A stretch of 64,000 bases of DNA, from NCBI GenBank assembly GCA_913057985.1, contig CAJXPL010000003.1, forward strand, positions 62,001 to 126,000. The letters run 5' to 3'. The DNA comes from an uncultured Synechococcus sp. (GTDB lineage Bacteria > Cyanobacteriota > Cyanobacteriia > PCC-6307 > Cyanobiaceae). Of the stretch, positions 9,010 through 16,591 are shown in pieces. The notes beneath the pieces are model-generated. The model was not told the origin of the DNA and ran no database searches. It saw only the letters and a program-made list of their open reading frames with translations. Numbering within the stretch: position 1 is the stretch's first letter; each line of letters starts with the position of its first letter. The translations under genes were made by a program, and so were the position numbers.

Positions 9010-9943
9010 GAAACCGTTGGAACCCGCCTACTCTCGCAACAGTGTCGCTGGTCCTGTGCGCGAAAGATCAGTGCGCAACTCCCTTTCAGCCTGGGCGTTC
9101 CTGTTGCCGGCGGTGGTGCTGATCAGTTTGTCGGTGCTGGTGCCGGCCCTGATGGCTCTGGTGATGAGTTTCACCGCCACGGGGCTGGACGTCAGTGAAC
9201 CCCTGCGTTTTGTTGGTTTGGCCAACCTGGAGCGCCTGCTGTCGGATCCAATGGCGCGGCAGGTGCTGGTCACCACCTTCCTTTATCTGTTTGGTGTGGT
9301 GCCTCCCATCGTTCTGGGGGCGCTGGCGCTGGCGGTGCTGGTCAACCAGGGGCTGCCCGGTCGGTCTTTTCTGCGGGGCGCCTTTTACACCCCGGTGCTG
9401 GTGTCGATCGTTGTTGCAGCCATCGCCTTTCGCTGGCTCTATGCCGAGAACGGACTGATCAATGGATGGTTGAGTGCCCTGCTCGGTGATGCCTTCAGCC
9501 CGATTGGTTTTCTCACCACGCCGCAGCTGGCCCTGCCCGCCGTGATGTTGGTGACCCTCTGGAAGGGACTTGGTTATTACATGGTGATTTTTCTGGCGGG
9601 TTTGCAGGGCATCCCCCAAGAGCTCTACGAGGCAGCGGAGCTGGATGGCAGTGAGGGCTGGAGAAAGCATCTCGACATCACCCTGCCCTTGATGAGTCCC
9701 TATGTGACCCTGGTCGCTGTGGTGTCGTCGATCGCGGCCACGAAGGTGTTCGAGGAAGTGTTCCTGATGACCCAGGGAGGTCCTGCGGATGCCACGCGAA
9801 CCATCGTTTATTACGTGTACGACCAGGCCTTTGCCGAATTGGAGATCAGCTACGCCTGCACCCTGGGCCTGGCGCTGTTCCTGTTGGTGTTGCTGTTCAC
9901 CATGATCCGGTTGGCCTTTGCCGGCGATCGCCCCCTGATCTGA
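9008..9943 (+). CDS. Sugar-type ABC transporter permease (MalF/UgpA family), unpartnered
   Basis: This inner-membrane permease of 311 residues has six predicted helices. It has the EAA loop [20 protein letters not shown] that docks on the ATPase, and the N-terminal [21 protein letters not shown] helix typical of MalF-like subunits. No binding protein, second permease or ATPase lies next to it, so the substrate is unknown and partners must be elsewhere. I used the ATG at 9008 in place of GTG 8996. A later GTG is possible because the first 25 residues are polar. It is distinct from the ggtC/ggtD permeases at 31-32 kb. Confidence 0.85.
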   Translation: MKPLEPAYSRNSVAGPVRERSVRNSLSAWAFLLPAVVLISLSVLVPALMALVMSFTATGLDVSEPLRFVGLANLERLLSDPMARQVLVTTFLYLFGVVPPIVLGALALAVLVNQGLPGRSFLRGAFYTPVLVSIVVAAIAFRWLYAENGLINGWLSALLGDAFSPIGFLTTPQLALPAVMLVTLWKGLGYYMVIFLAGLQGIPQELYEAAELDGSEGWRKHLDITLPLMSPYVTLVAVVSSIAATKVFEEVFLMTQGGPADATRTIVYYVYDQAFAELEISYACTLGLALFLLVLLFTMIRLAFAGDRPLI

Positions 9944-9995
9944 AGCTGTCAGCGACCCTGCAAACTGGCAAGCTGCGGACATCAGCTCGGACACG

Positions 9996-11156
9996 ATGAT
10001 CGGCGTTGTTGGAGGTGGTCAGCTGGCACGGATGCTTGTGCAGGCTGCCGCGCAACGCGATGTTCCCATCGCTGTTCAAACGTCCGATGCAGCTGATCCC
10101 GCGGCTGGTTTGGCCTCGCGCCTCGTGGCAGCGGATCCCCGGGATGTGGCAGGAACCCGGGAGCTGGTGGTGGGTTGTGACGGCATCACCTTCGAGAACG
10201 AGTGGGTCAATATCGATGCTCTTCTGCCGCTGGAGCAGCAGGGGGTTCGTTTCCAGCCCTCGCTGGCGGCGCTTTCGCCCCTGGTCGACAAGTTGTCGCA
10301 GCGCCAGCTGCTCGACGATCTGGCGATCCAGAGCCCGCCCTGGTGTCCGCTCAGTTTGATTTCACCGGCCCAGCCCGCGCTTCCTCAGGGCTGGACCTTT
10401 CCGGTGATGGCCAAGGCCTCCCGTGGTGGTTACGACGGCAAGGGCACGGTGGTGTTGCGCGACATCGATGGCCTGGCGCAGTTGTTGCGGGCGGTCCCTG
10501 CCGACGACTGGTTGTTGGAATCCTGGGTGGACTACGAGCTGGAGTTGGCTCTCGTGGTCAGCCGCGATCAGCGCGGCCGCATCCGCCATTTTCCGCTGGT
10601 GCAAACCCACCAACATCAACAAGTCTGCGACTGGGTTCTGGCCCCTGCTCCCGTGGATCCTTCGGTGGCTGCCCTGGCTTACAACGTTGCGGCCTCTCTG
10701 ATGACGAAGCTCGGCTATGTGGGGGTGCTGGCCCTGGAGTTTTTCTATGGGCCCGCTGGCCTGCAGGTGAATGAAATTGCTCCACGCACCCACAATTCCG
10801 GGCATTACTCGATCGAGGCCTGCACCAGCAGTCAGTTCGATCAGCAGCTCTGCATCGCGGCTGGTCTTCCCGTGCCTGATCCCGAGCTCAAAAGCCGTGG
10901 TGCCTTGATGGTCAACCTGCTCGGCCTGGACCCCGAGCGTCACCCTCCTTTGGATCAGCGGCTTGAGGCCCTGGAGGCCATGCCGGGGCTTCACCTGCAC
11001 TGGTACGGCAAGTCGCCGGAAACACCGGGCCGCAAGTTGGGGCACGTGACGCTGCTGCTTGCGGGTGACACGCTCCTCAAGCGGCGCGATGAGGCTGAGT
11101 TAGCACTTGCCGCCATCCGCCGGATCTGGCCCCTCGAGAGCGAGAGTCAGGACTAA
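9996..11156 (+). CDS. purK: N5-carboxyaminoimidazole ribonucleotide synthase
   Basis: PurK uses ATP and bicarbonate to carboxylate AIR in purine synthesis. The protein is 386 residues, with MIGVVGGGQLARMLVQAA at the N-terminus, CDGITFENEWVN, the ATP-grasp region VMAKASRGGYDGKGT, LEFFYG..LQVNEIAPRTHNSGH and the QFDQQLCIAAGLP segment. All are family hallmarks. The start is unambiguous because the nucleotide fold begins at the first Met. It is immediately followed by the 6S RNA gene, an arrangement known from Synechococcus and Prochlorococcus. Confidence 0.96.
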   Translation: MIGVVGGGQLARMLVQAAAQRDVPIAVQTSDAADPAAGLASRLVAADPRDVAGTRELVVGCDGITFENEWVNIDALLPLEQQGVRFQPSLAALSPLVDKLSQRQLLDDLAIQSPPWCPLSLISPAQPALPQGWTFPVMAKASRGGYDGKGTVVLRDIDGLAQLLRAVPADDWLLESWVDYELELALVVSRDQRGRIRHFPLVQTHQHQQVCDWVLAPAPVDPSVAALAYNVAASLMTKLGYVGVLALEFFYGPAGLQVNEIAPRTHNSGHYSIEACTSSQFDQQLCIAAGLPVPDPELKSRGALMVNLLGLDPERHPPLDQRLEALEAMPGLHLHWYGKSPETPGRKLGHVTLLLAGDTLLKRRDEAELALAAIRRIWPLESESQD

Positions 11157-11162
11157 GATTGA

Positions 11163-11347
11163 TTGTGAACTGCTGTGTTGGTGACGGCCTTTTTCTAGTG
11201 CTCTGATCTGACTCTCTTTCGACTTGGGGAGACTGTCGTGACGGTGACGTAGACCGGCCATGCAGCCGGAAACGAAACCCCACTTTGTCGCCCCTTCTGG
11301 TTCTTCCAGGTCGACCACTGGGGCTCGCACGGCATGGCGGTTCACCC
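11163..11347 (+). ncRNA. ssaA: 6S RNA (ssaA/Yfr7)
   Basis: A roughly 185-nt non-coding stretch begins 6 nt after purK, the known position of the cyanobacterial 6S RNA. The two ends pair: GTGAAC (11165-11170) with GTTCAC (11340-11345), then TGCTGTG (11171-11177) with CACGGCA (11328-11334), giving the closing stem. The middle holds an interrupted stem and a terminal GCCGG/CCGGC-type hairpin near 11260, as expected for the RNA-polymerase-mimicking rod with a central bubble. The role (binding RNA polymerase holoenzyme) is known for the family. The ends are estimated. Confidence 0.78.
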
Positions 11348-11515
11348 CCTTCGCTTGGTGAATGTGGTGGGAGCCTTGGACTTCGCCAAGCCATCACAAA
11401 ATCAATATCTCCAAGTTTCTACGTCGATATTTTGAAATTTTGTTTTTTGGTCCTGGTTTACCGGATGACTTTTTTGTCTTCTCTCTAGGTTCTGCTTTAA
11501 AACGTCTCAGCTTTG

Positions 11516-11608
11516 TTAGTGGGGCAGGCCCCTCATCAGCCAAGACTCGACCACAAAAAACAGGAGGAAGAATGAGCAGATGCTGATCACCAGTAGTTTG
11601 CCATTCAT
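11516..11608 (-). CDS. Possible 30-residue single-helix membrane peptide
   Basis: A short ORF, ATG at 11608 to TAA, encodes 30 residues with a polar start (MNGK), a hydrophobic run of about 18 residues (LLVISICSFFLLFFVV) and a short polar tail. The composition is that of a single-span membrane peptide, similar in size to small photosystem or cytochrome subunits, but I do not recognise it as one of them. No strong ribosome binding site is visible. The surrounding 300 bases hold no other convincing gene. Confidence 0.35.
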   Translation of the reverse strand: MNGKLLVISICSFFLLFFVVESWLMRGLPH

Positions 11609-11678
11609 GCTGAAATTTTTCGCTCTTATTGCACTGTAGATACGTTTGTCTGGGTTGAAGTGGAGATTTTTGGTGGAG

Positions 11679-11891
11679 CTAGTTTCCGGAGTGGTTGAAC
11701 TCCTGGAGCGCGTACTGGGCGAGGCATTTGTTTTTATCGGTGTCGGTCAGCGAGATGGTGGTCACGCTCTGATGCCAGTTTCGACGGTTGATCAATTCGT
11801 TGAATTCGGTCAAAGCGTCTTCGAGGTCGTCGAAACTGCCCATGCTCTCCATCGTTTGTTGCCCTTGTTTGACGGCAATTTCGAGGGGCAT
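11679..11891 (-). CDS. Small hypothetical protein
   Basis: This 70-residue ORF is predicted soluble and helical, with an acidic middle (SFDDLEDALTEFNELIN) and a C-terminal segment SLAQYALQ-like (CLAQYALQEFNHSGN). Codon choice and amino-acid composition look protein-like. No Shine-Dalgarno is evident, so the internal Met at residue 14 could be the real start. I do not recognise a family. It is flanked by low-density DNA with other small orphans. Confidence 0.45.
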   Translation of the reverse strand: MPLEIAVKQGQQTMESMGSFDDLEDALTEFNELINRRNWHQSVTTISLTDTDKNKCLAQYALQEFNHSGN

Positions 11892-12018
11892 GGATCGATC
11901 GCTGCAGCTTTCAAGGCTACCCCTGTGCTGTTGTGTAGTCGATGATGCTTACGGCTGTGTGAACAAAGCTTGTCAGCGCTTTTCCTGTCCTTAGCGTTTG
12001 TTTGGTTGCAGTGCAGAG

Positions 12019-12171
12019 ATGCGTGATCCACGCCTGGACGAACTGATCCAAATGGAAACCTGGGATTGGTGGAAAGCTCAGGTTTTTTATTTGCGTGAAA
12101 AGAAAGATTATGCTGATGCGGAGGCGCTGTTCATGGAATTCAAGATTCCTACATCTGACTCCAAGGATTGA
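12019..12171 (+). CDS. 50-residue soluble hypothetical protein
   Basis: A short ORF from ATG 12019 to TGA 12171 begins MRDPRLDELIQMETWDWW and continues KAQVFYLREKKDYADAEALF, ending in KIPTSDSKD. It is charged, tryptophan-rich and predicted helical. It is preceded by a GCAGAG that could act as a weak ribosome binding site. The amphipathic pattern makes it a credible small gene in spite of its size. The function is unknown. Its stop codon lies inside the first unit of a 13-nt tandem repeat. Confidence 0.5.
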   Translation: MRDPRLDELIQMETWDWWKAQVFYLREKKDYADAEALFMEFKIPTSDSKD

Positions 12172-12218
12172 TGCCGTTTATTGATGTCACTTGTTGATGC
12201 CACTTCTCGATGCAACTG
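12167..12218. repeat. Imperfect 13-nt tandem repeat, four copies
   Basis: Four adjacent 13-nt units can be read: ATTGATGCCGTTT, ATTGATGTCACTT, GTTGATGCCACTT and CTCGATGCAACTG. All share the core T-GATG-(C/T)-(C/A). They start at the last codons of the 50-aa ORF and run into non-coding DNA upstream of the next ORF. Origin by slippage is likely. A protein-binding array is possible. Confidence 0.6.
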
Positions 12219-12271
12219 TGCATGGATTGAGGGAACCCATTTCGTTCTCCCATTGAGTTGGTTGGCTGTCG

Positions 12272-12580
12272 GTGTTGTTGAGAATCACTTTTCCGCATCG
12301 CTTCATTGTTCATCCATCCGTGCTGGTTTCTTTCTTTTCATCTGTTTTCGGCCTGGTGGCAAGCGCACTGCTTGTGGGTTGTTTCGGCAGCCCCGCGGCT
12401 GACGCTGTCACCTTTTTGCCGGATGACGCTGAAGTCGCATGCCGGGCCATCCTTCCCCAATGTTTCCGCCGATCCGATTGGGCTGAACTCTGTGCCCGAG
12501 ATCCCGGCGTTGCCGATGGTCATCCTCAGACCTGTCGTGCTGCTGGATTCGAGTCAGGCCAACCCCTTCAGGGGCGGTGA
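12272..12580 (+). CDS. Putative exported Cys-containing protein
   Basis: The frame from TTG 12272 encodes 102 residues: a basic start, a hydrophobic export segment (about residues 17-37, ending VGCFGSPAADA) and a mature part of about 60 residues with four cysteines (ACRAILPQC...LCARD...TCRAAG). The codon usage fits the neighbourhood better than the overlapping +1 frame. VGC could be a lipobox-like site, although the residue before Cys is Gly as in many lipoproteins. The family is not recognised. It overlaps the end of the convergent DUF2103 gene by 13 nt. Confidence 0.45.
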   Translation: MLLRITFPHRFIVHPSVLVSFFSSVFGLVASALLVGCFGSPAADAVTFLPDDAEVACRAILPQCFRRSDWAELCARDPGVADGHPQTCRAAGFESGQPLQGR

Positions 12581-12882
12581 TGCAGGACGGCCTGTTCCAG
12601 GTCTGGCCGACTCATCGAGGTCACCACAAAGACTTCCTGGGCGGATGTCCCCTTGCGGGCCACCAGCTTGTATCCCCCTGTGATCGGGGTGGACACCCTC
12701 AGCTGCAGTTCAGGGCTGCGGCCACGCACCCGGCTGATGACGGCAGGGGTGATCGTCTGGATCTCCGTCTCGTGGGACAGGGCCTTCAGCCATGGGATCA
12801 AGCCGTCCACATAGGTGCTGTGGGTGATGACGACCCGGCCCAAAGCTGAACGAAAACCCGAGAACTGGTGAAAGTTAGCCAC
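12568..12882 (-). CDS. DUF2103 predicted metal-binding protein
   Basis: This 104-residue protein has the conserved core GRVVITHSTYVDGLIPWLKAL, then TITPAVISRVRGRSPELQLRVS and GGYKLVARKGTSAQEVFVVTS. This pattern characterises the cyanobacterial DUF2103 family, annotated as predicted metal-binding. The function is unknown. The N-terminus is compact and the ATG at 12882 is the only nearby start. It is divergent from the next small gene with only 35 nt between start codons. Confidence 0.8.
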   Translation of the reverse strand: MANFHQFSGFRSALGRVVITHSTYVDGLIPWLKALSHETEIQTITPAVISRVRGRSPELQLRVSTPITGGYKLVARKGTSAQEVFVVTSMSRPDLEQAVLHHRP

Positions 12883-12917
12883 TTTGGCTATGCCAGAGAG
12901 AGCGCTCCGGGGCTGTG

Positions 12918-13145
12918 ATGCTGAAATCAGTAGACGCTCTCCGCCACGTGATCAGCGGACCGCTGCAGGATGCCTGCGGCCCCCAGGCCCGCATGCTCAC
13001 CGCTGAGGTGCACGGAACGGAGGTTCGGGGCCTGGCCTTGTGCCCTGGCCGGGTGGTGCGTTTCGTGATGGACGAGCAGCTGCAGCGTTTGCAGGTGGCC
13101 GATCTGCTGCGCCTCACCAAAGCCAGCCGTGAGCCGGCGGCCTGA
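12918..13145 (+). CDS. Small conserved-looking hypothetical protein
   Basis: This 75-residue ORF begins MLKSVDALRHVISGPLQ. It has a helical N-terminal half and a small beta-rich middle (TAEVHGTEVRGLALCPGRVVRFVMDEQ), ending with a short helix. ATG 12918 is preferred to GTG 12915. Composition and codon use are typical of the genome. No family is assigned. It lies tail to tail with clpS, separated by one base, and head to head with the DUF2103 gene. Confidence 0.55.
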   Translation: MLKSVDALRHVISGPLQDACGPQARMLTAEVHGTEVRGLALCPGRVVRFVMDEQLQRLQVADLLRLTKASREPAA

Positions 13146-13146
13146 C

Positions 13147-13443
13147 TCAGCAGCGTTCCAGAGGGGCCATCGTTAAGCCCTCGGCCTGAAGCTGCTGGTG
13201 GTACAACTCGGCCTGCTCCAGGGGGCCGCACCAAACTTCAGCCGCACCCTGCCCATCAATCTTGTTGGCGAGGTTCCATGCCTTGTCCTCACTCATGCCG
13301 GGAATGATCTTGCGCAGGCAATCCACCACGTGCTGGAAGGTGTTCACATCGTCGTCCAGAACGATCACGCGAGCCTGAGGGTAGCGCTGTGTTGTTCCCT
13401 GACGCTCCAGCACTGCTGATGAACCTGGGCTGGAGCTTGTCAT
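13147..13443 (-). CDS. clpS: ATP-dependent Clp protease adaptor ClpS
   Basis: This 98-residue protein carries the ClpS core: RVIVLDDDVNTFQHVVDCLRKIIPG, then AWNLANKIDGQGAAEVWCGPLEQAELYHQQL. The DDD-N-TFQHVV segment and the metal/N-degron pocket residues match the family. ClpS delivers N-end-rule substrates to the Clp chaperone. The ATG at 13443 (MTSSSPGSS) was chosen because the longer upstream frame runs into petN on the other strand. clpP lies 2.3 kb away. Confidence 0.93.
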   Translation of the reverse strand: MTSSSPGSSAVLERQGTTQRYPQARVIVLDDDVNTFQHVVDCLRKIIPGMSEDKAWNLANKIDGQGAAEVWCGPLEQAELYHQQLQAEGLTMAPLERC

Positions 13444-13515
13444 GACAGATGCCTTCGGGCGGACGAAAAGGTGCCGAACCCTAGGTAGGATCCCGACAGT
13501 CAAGTGGTCAAGCGC

Positions 13516-13617
13516 ATGTTGTTCACTCTGGGTTGGGCGTCCTTGGCCGCTATGTTCAGTTTCTCCATCGCCATGGTCGTCTGGGGACGCAATGGTGACG
13601 GCACCCTGAACTTCTGA
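13516..13617 (+). CDS. petN: Cytochrome b6f complex subunit 8 (PetN)
   Basis: A 33-residue ORF reads [17 protein letters not shown] then [16 protein letters not shown]. This is a textbook PetN: one membrane span followed by the conserved WGRNGDGTL tail. PetN is a small subunit of the cytochrome b6f complex in the thylakoid membrane, needed for complex stability. It starts 72 nt from the divergent clpS start, so the shared region holds both promoters, and it is followed 8 nt later by another small membrane protein. Confidence 0.95.
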   Translation: MLFTLGWASLAAMFSFSIAMVVWGRNGDGTLNF

Positions 13618-13625
13618 TCGGATCT

Positions 13626-13775
13626 GTGCTTCAAGACGCACCCCTTCTCAGCCAGACCCTGGCGGTCACGGCAGCTGTGCTTCTTGTCTTCGTCAGCCTT
13701 GCCGTGATCTATCTCTCAACGATCGAATGGAGGGACCGTCGACGCCGTCAAGGTTCAACCAAGTCATCCTCCTGA
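13626..13775 (+). CDS. 49-residue single-span membrane protein downstream of petN
   Basis: From GTG 13626 the frame encodes MLQDAPLLSQTLAVTAA followed by a hydrophobic stretch (VLLVFVSLAVIYLSTI) and a strongly basic tail (EWRDRRRRQGSTKSSS). This is one predicted transmembrane helix with a positive cytoplasmic end. It is only 8 nt after petN, so cotranscription is likely. It overlaps the start of the next gene by 49 nt if that gene uses ATG 13727. I do not recognise a named family. A role in a thylakoid complex is only a guess by position. Confidence 0.6.
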   Translation: MLQDAPLLSQTLAVTAAVLLVFVSLAVIYLSTIEWRDRRRRQGSTKSSS

Positions 13776-15085
13776 TTCCGTCCGTCCGACGTCAAATTGG
13801 ACTACGTCCCTGCACAGCCCTTCTCCTGGGGTTGTGCTTTTTTTTGCCCGCCCTGCTGCTGGCCACCTCCAGCCTGAAGACGCCTTCCCTGAATCGCGGT
13901 GGAACAGCAGAGCTGTTTGAGATCAGTCGGCGGGCACGGTTGGTTCAGAGTTTTGAGGCGGACCCCGCTGCACCGGTGCCGAAGCTCTGGCAGCAGCGGC
14001 TTGGTGCTTCGGAAGCTCCTGATCGCTGGGCCCGTCATGGTCGCGGCACCTGGTGGCTGATCTGGCTGGACGACGGTGAACCCCTTCTGGCCCTTCCGTC
14101 CTCGCCGCATTCGTCTGCTCTGGATCTGCTGTTCGCTGATGAACTGCACCGCAGCAGTTTTGATCAACTTCCGTCGCTGAAGCGACGGGAGCCCTCGGCT
14201 CTGGAACAGCGCTGCTTACGGCTGCTGACCAGCGGATCGGCCGTTCAGTGGCAACCCTCAGGCTTAGCTTCGATCAGCGGTTCCCTTTTTCCCGCCTTGG
14301 CGAGCGTGTCGCATGGCTGTCTGGGTGTTGCGCTACGGGGCGATCGTCTGATGGCTGAAGGGCCTGTGGCCTCCAGCCCTTTCGCGGCCCTGCAGGTTCA
14401 CCACCCGGAACGCCAAGCCAATTTCGTTCGCTTCGATCCGCCGTGGGCTTACCTGGAGCTCAACAGCGTTTCCCTGCAGCCGCTGCTGGGATCCTTGTTC
14501 AACAATTCACTGTTCGCCCAACAACTCGACAGCCGCTACGGATTGCTGAAGCAGTTGCGCGACGTTCTGCTCAAGGCACCTGTCCTTGTGCGGTTGGATG
14601 CGCTGGAGGGTGCTCGTTTCCAGGCTGCGATTCAAGCCAGGTTGATGCTGGCTGCTGGTGAAATCGACATGACCAAGCGAAGTCTTGATGCCGTTGCCAC
14701 CGCCTTGTTGAAGCGCGGGTTTCAACGGGTTGAACGTCCCCTGTTGTCTCCCGATGGTCGGCCCTCAAACCATGTGGCCGTTGTTTGGTTGGATCCCCAG
14801 GGTCATCCGCAAGGTGGTTGGTCACTGGGTCCTGCACTCCGAGGTCAGGTGGAGTTGCTGCTGGCCTTGGGGGATGCCCCGAACCTCCGCAGCAATCCGC
14901 TGAAACGGATGGGCCAACAGCAGCTTCGCCTTCGCGCACGACCGGATCAATTGGCTCGGTTGGGGTGGCTCGGACCGGGCTGGCCGCGGGTGGTTGGCAA
15001 GGCACCTCAACTGGAGCTTGAGATGACGGCACTGCCGAAGCAGCAACAGCCCGGATGGCTTCGGCTTCAGCTGGACGTGCGTTGA
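13727..15085 (+). CDS. Membrane-anchored hypothetical protein
   Basis: This 452-residue protein has one N-terminal hydrophobic helix (about residues 27-48, CTALLLGLCFFLPALLLATSS) and a large predicted extracytoplasmic or lumenal domain. There are no catalytic motifs that I recognise. Features include WARHGRGTWWLIWLDDGEPLLALPSS, FAALQVHHPERQANFVRFDPPWAYLELN and late amphipathic repeats (LRLRARPDQLARLGWLGPGWP). It is a single-pass protein of unknown function. The start is uncertain. The C-terminus overlaps convergent thf1 by 19 nt. Confidence 0.7.
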   Translation: MEGPSTPSRFNQVILLIPSVRRQIGLRPCTALLLGLCFFLPALLLATSSLKTPSLNRGGTAELFEISRRARLVQSFEADPAAPVPKLWQQRLGASEAPDRWARHGRGTWWLIWLDDGEPLLALPSSPHSSALDLLFADELHRSSFDQLPSLKRREPSALEQRCLRLLTSGSAVQWQPSGLASISGSLFPALASVSHGCLGVALRGDRLMAEGPVASSPFAALQVHHPERQANFVRFDPPWAYLELNSVSLQPLLGSLFNNSLFAQQLDSRYGLLKQLRDVLLKAPVLVRLDALEGARFQAAIQARLMLAAGEIDMTKRSLDAVATALLKRGFQRVERPLLSPDGRPSNHVAVVWLDPQGHPQGGWSLGPALRGQVELLLALGDAPNLRSNPLKRMGQQQLRLRARPDQLARLGWLGPGWPRVVGKAPQLELEMTALPKQQQPGWLRLQLDVR

Positions 15086-15714
15086 GCCTGCTCTTCCAAG
15101 CGACGTTCCTTCTTGCGCTTCTCGGCAGCGATGGTCTCTTCCACCAGTTCAACGGCCTGATCCATCCGTTCACTGTTGGAGCCAAACAGCGTTAGATCCT
15201 TCTCAACGCGATCGGTGGGCAAACCGAGTCCCTCAGCAAGTTCCTTGCTCTGTTTGACGATGGCCTCGGTGCCCGCACCGGTGGCATCCGCTGCAGCCGC
15301 CTTGAGCAGGCTCATCAGTCCAACGGCCATCAAACGCGAGTAGTGGCTGCCCTCGTTGAGGCTGTGGGATGACAGCAAGCTTTTGAGGCTTTCGAGATCC
15401 TTCCCTTTGGCCTGGTCCACCAGAGAGGCGTTGGTTTTGCGCAGCTTTGCTGCGTCGAAGCCATTGCTGCTGCACAGGGCACTGAACAGTGCCTCGGTCT
15501 GAGCTTCAGGCCGATAGCCCTTGGTGAAGGTGTCGAACACTGTGCAGAGCCCAACGCTGAACAGCCCGTTGGCTTCAAACCGACTTTGATGGCTCAGCAG
15601 ATGCAGCTCCACCAGCAGCTCATCAGCAAGGCGGCGGTACAGCGGCGCAATGACGTGGGGAAAGGCCTGATGAAACGCGCGTTTGCTGTCGGCGATGGTC
15701 TGACTTGCGGCCAA
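15067..15714 (-). CDS. thf1: Photosystem II biogenesis protein Psb29 / Thf1
   Basis: This 215-residue protein begins with the family signature TIADSKRAFHQAFPHVIAPLYRRLADELLVELHLLSHQ, followed by FSVGLCTVFDTFTKGY and NEGSHYSRLMAVGLMSLL. The C-terminus is a charged coiled-coil-like helix (EETIAAEKRKKERRLEEQ). Thf1/Psb29 is a thylakoid-associated protein required for normal PSII assembly and for stability of FtsH complexes. An ftsH gene lies 0.9 kb away. It is divergent from clpP with an 18-nt gap between start codons. Confidence 0.95.
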   Translation of the reverse strand: MAASQTIADSKRAFHQAFPHVIAPLYRRLADELLVELHLLSHQSRFEANGLFSVGLCTVFDTFTKGYRPEAQTEALFSALCSSNGFDAAKLRKTNASLVDQAKGKDLESLKSLLSSHSLNEGSHYSRLMAVGLMSLLKAAAADATGAGTEAIVKQSKELAEGLGLPTDRVEKDLTLFGSNSERMDQAVELVEETIAAEKRKKERRLEEQAQRTSS

Positions 15715-15732
15715 CGTGCAGTCCAGGAATGA

Positions 15733-16389
15733 ATGGCTGGAACCCTAGCGCCGCAGACATCGCCGTTAGGATTGCCCGACCATGCTGATGCTCAGATGAT
15801 CCCCATTGTGATTGAGGAGTCCGGCCGGGGAGAAAGGGCCTTTGACATTTATTCCCGGCTTCTGCGCGAGCGAATCATCTTCCTCGGTGAGGCTGTCACC
15901 AGTGACTCCGCCAACCGGATCGTCGCCCAGATGTTGTTCCTCGAAGCTGAGGATCCCGAGAAAGATATCTACCTCTACATCAACTCTCCCGGCGGTTCGG
16001 TTTACGACGGCCTCGGCATCTTCGACACGATGCAGCACATCAAACCGGATGTGCACACGGTGTGTGTCGGCCTCGCCGCAAGCATGGGAGCTTTCCTGCT
16101 CTGTGCCGGCACCAAGGGCAAGCGCAGCAGCCTGCAGCACTCCCGGATCATGATTCACCAGCCCTTGGGTGGTGCCCAGGGCCAAGCCAGCGACATCCGC
16201 ATTCAGGCAGACGAAATCCTTTTCCTCAAGGATCGCCTCAACAAGGAACTGTCCGATCGCACCGGCCAACCCCTTGATCGGATTCAGCAGGACACCGACC
16301 GTGACTTCTTCATGTCACCCACCGAAGCAGTGAACTACGGCTTGATTGATTCGGTGATCGACAAGCGTCCTGTTCAGGCCGTTGCTTGA
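15733..16389 (+). CDS. clpP: ATP-dependent Clp protease proteolytic subunit
   Basis: This 218-residue serine protease subunit has the full catalytic triad: S117 in [10 protein letters not shown]142 in MIHQPLGG and D191 in [29 protein letters not shown] forms the oxyanion strand. ClpP forms a tetradecameric chamber that degrades substrates fed by Clp ATPases. Cyanobacteria have several paralogues, and I cannot say which number this one bears. Start ATG 15733, or Met at 15796, which removes a 21-residue extension. Its stop overlaps the start of the DUF2256 gene (TTGA). Confidence 0.95.
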   Translation: MAGTLAPQTSPLGLPDHADAQMIPIVIEESGRGERAFDIYSRLLRERIIFLGEAVTSDSANRIVAQMLFLEAEDPEKDIYLYINSPGGSVYDGLGIFDTMQHIKPDVHTVCVGLAASMGAFLLCAGTKGKRSSLQHSRIMIHQPLGGAQGQASDIRIQADEILFLKDRLNKELSDRTGQPLDRIQQDTDRDFFMSPTEAVNYGLIDSVIDKRPVQAVA

Positions 16390-16541
16390 AGAAGGGAAAC
16401 TCTAAAAACAACCGTCCCAGCAAGATCTGTCCGGTCTGCGAGCGCCCCTTTGAGTGGCGCAAAGCCTGGAGAAATTGCTGGGATGAGGTTGTGTACTGCT
16501 CCGAGCGTTGTCGACGACGCAGGAACAAATCCAATCCATAA
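16386..16541 (+). CDS. DUF2256 small zinc-ribbon-like protein
   Basis: This 51-residue ORF starts at a TTG that overlaps the clpP stop (TTGA), so translational coupling is likely. The core [16 protein letters not shown], then [16 protein letters not shown], gives a CxxC...CxxxC pattern of the DUF2256 family, probably a zinc-binding ribbon. The basic N- and C-terminal ends suggest nucleic-acid contact, which is inference. The stop codon forms the left arm of the terminator that follows. Confidence 0.85.
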   Translation: MKKGNSKNNRPSKICPVCERPFEWRKAWRNCWDEVVYCSERCRRRRNKSNP

Positions 16542-16575
16542 AAAAGCCCCCGTCTGAACAAGGCGGGGGCTTTTT
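16541..16575. terminator. Bidirectional intrinsic terminator between clpP-DUF2256 and ftsH
   Basis: A 12-bp stem pairs AAAAAGCCCCCG (16541-16552) with CGGGGGCTTTTT (16564-16575), loop of 11 nt. The A and T runs flank it symmetrically, so it can stop transcription arriving from the clpP side and from convergent ftsH. Confidence 0.9.
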
Positions 16576-16591
16576 ATTGCTGAACCCAGAA

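Noticed and set aside
12306-12683. A 125-codon frame overlapping the exported orphan at 12272-12580 and the DUF2103 gene
   Set aside because: Its composition is Pro/Ser-rich and shifts midway, and it runs antisense into the DUF2103 gene. The 12272 frame has a signal peptide and better codon use.
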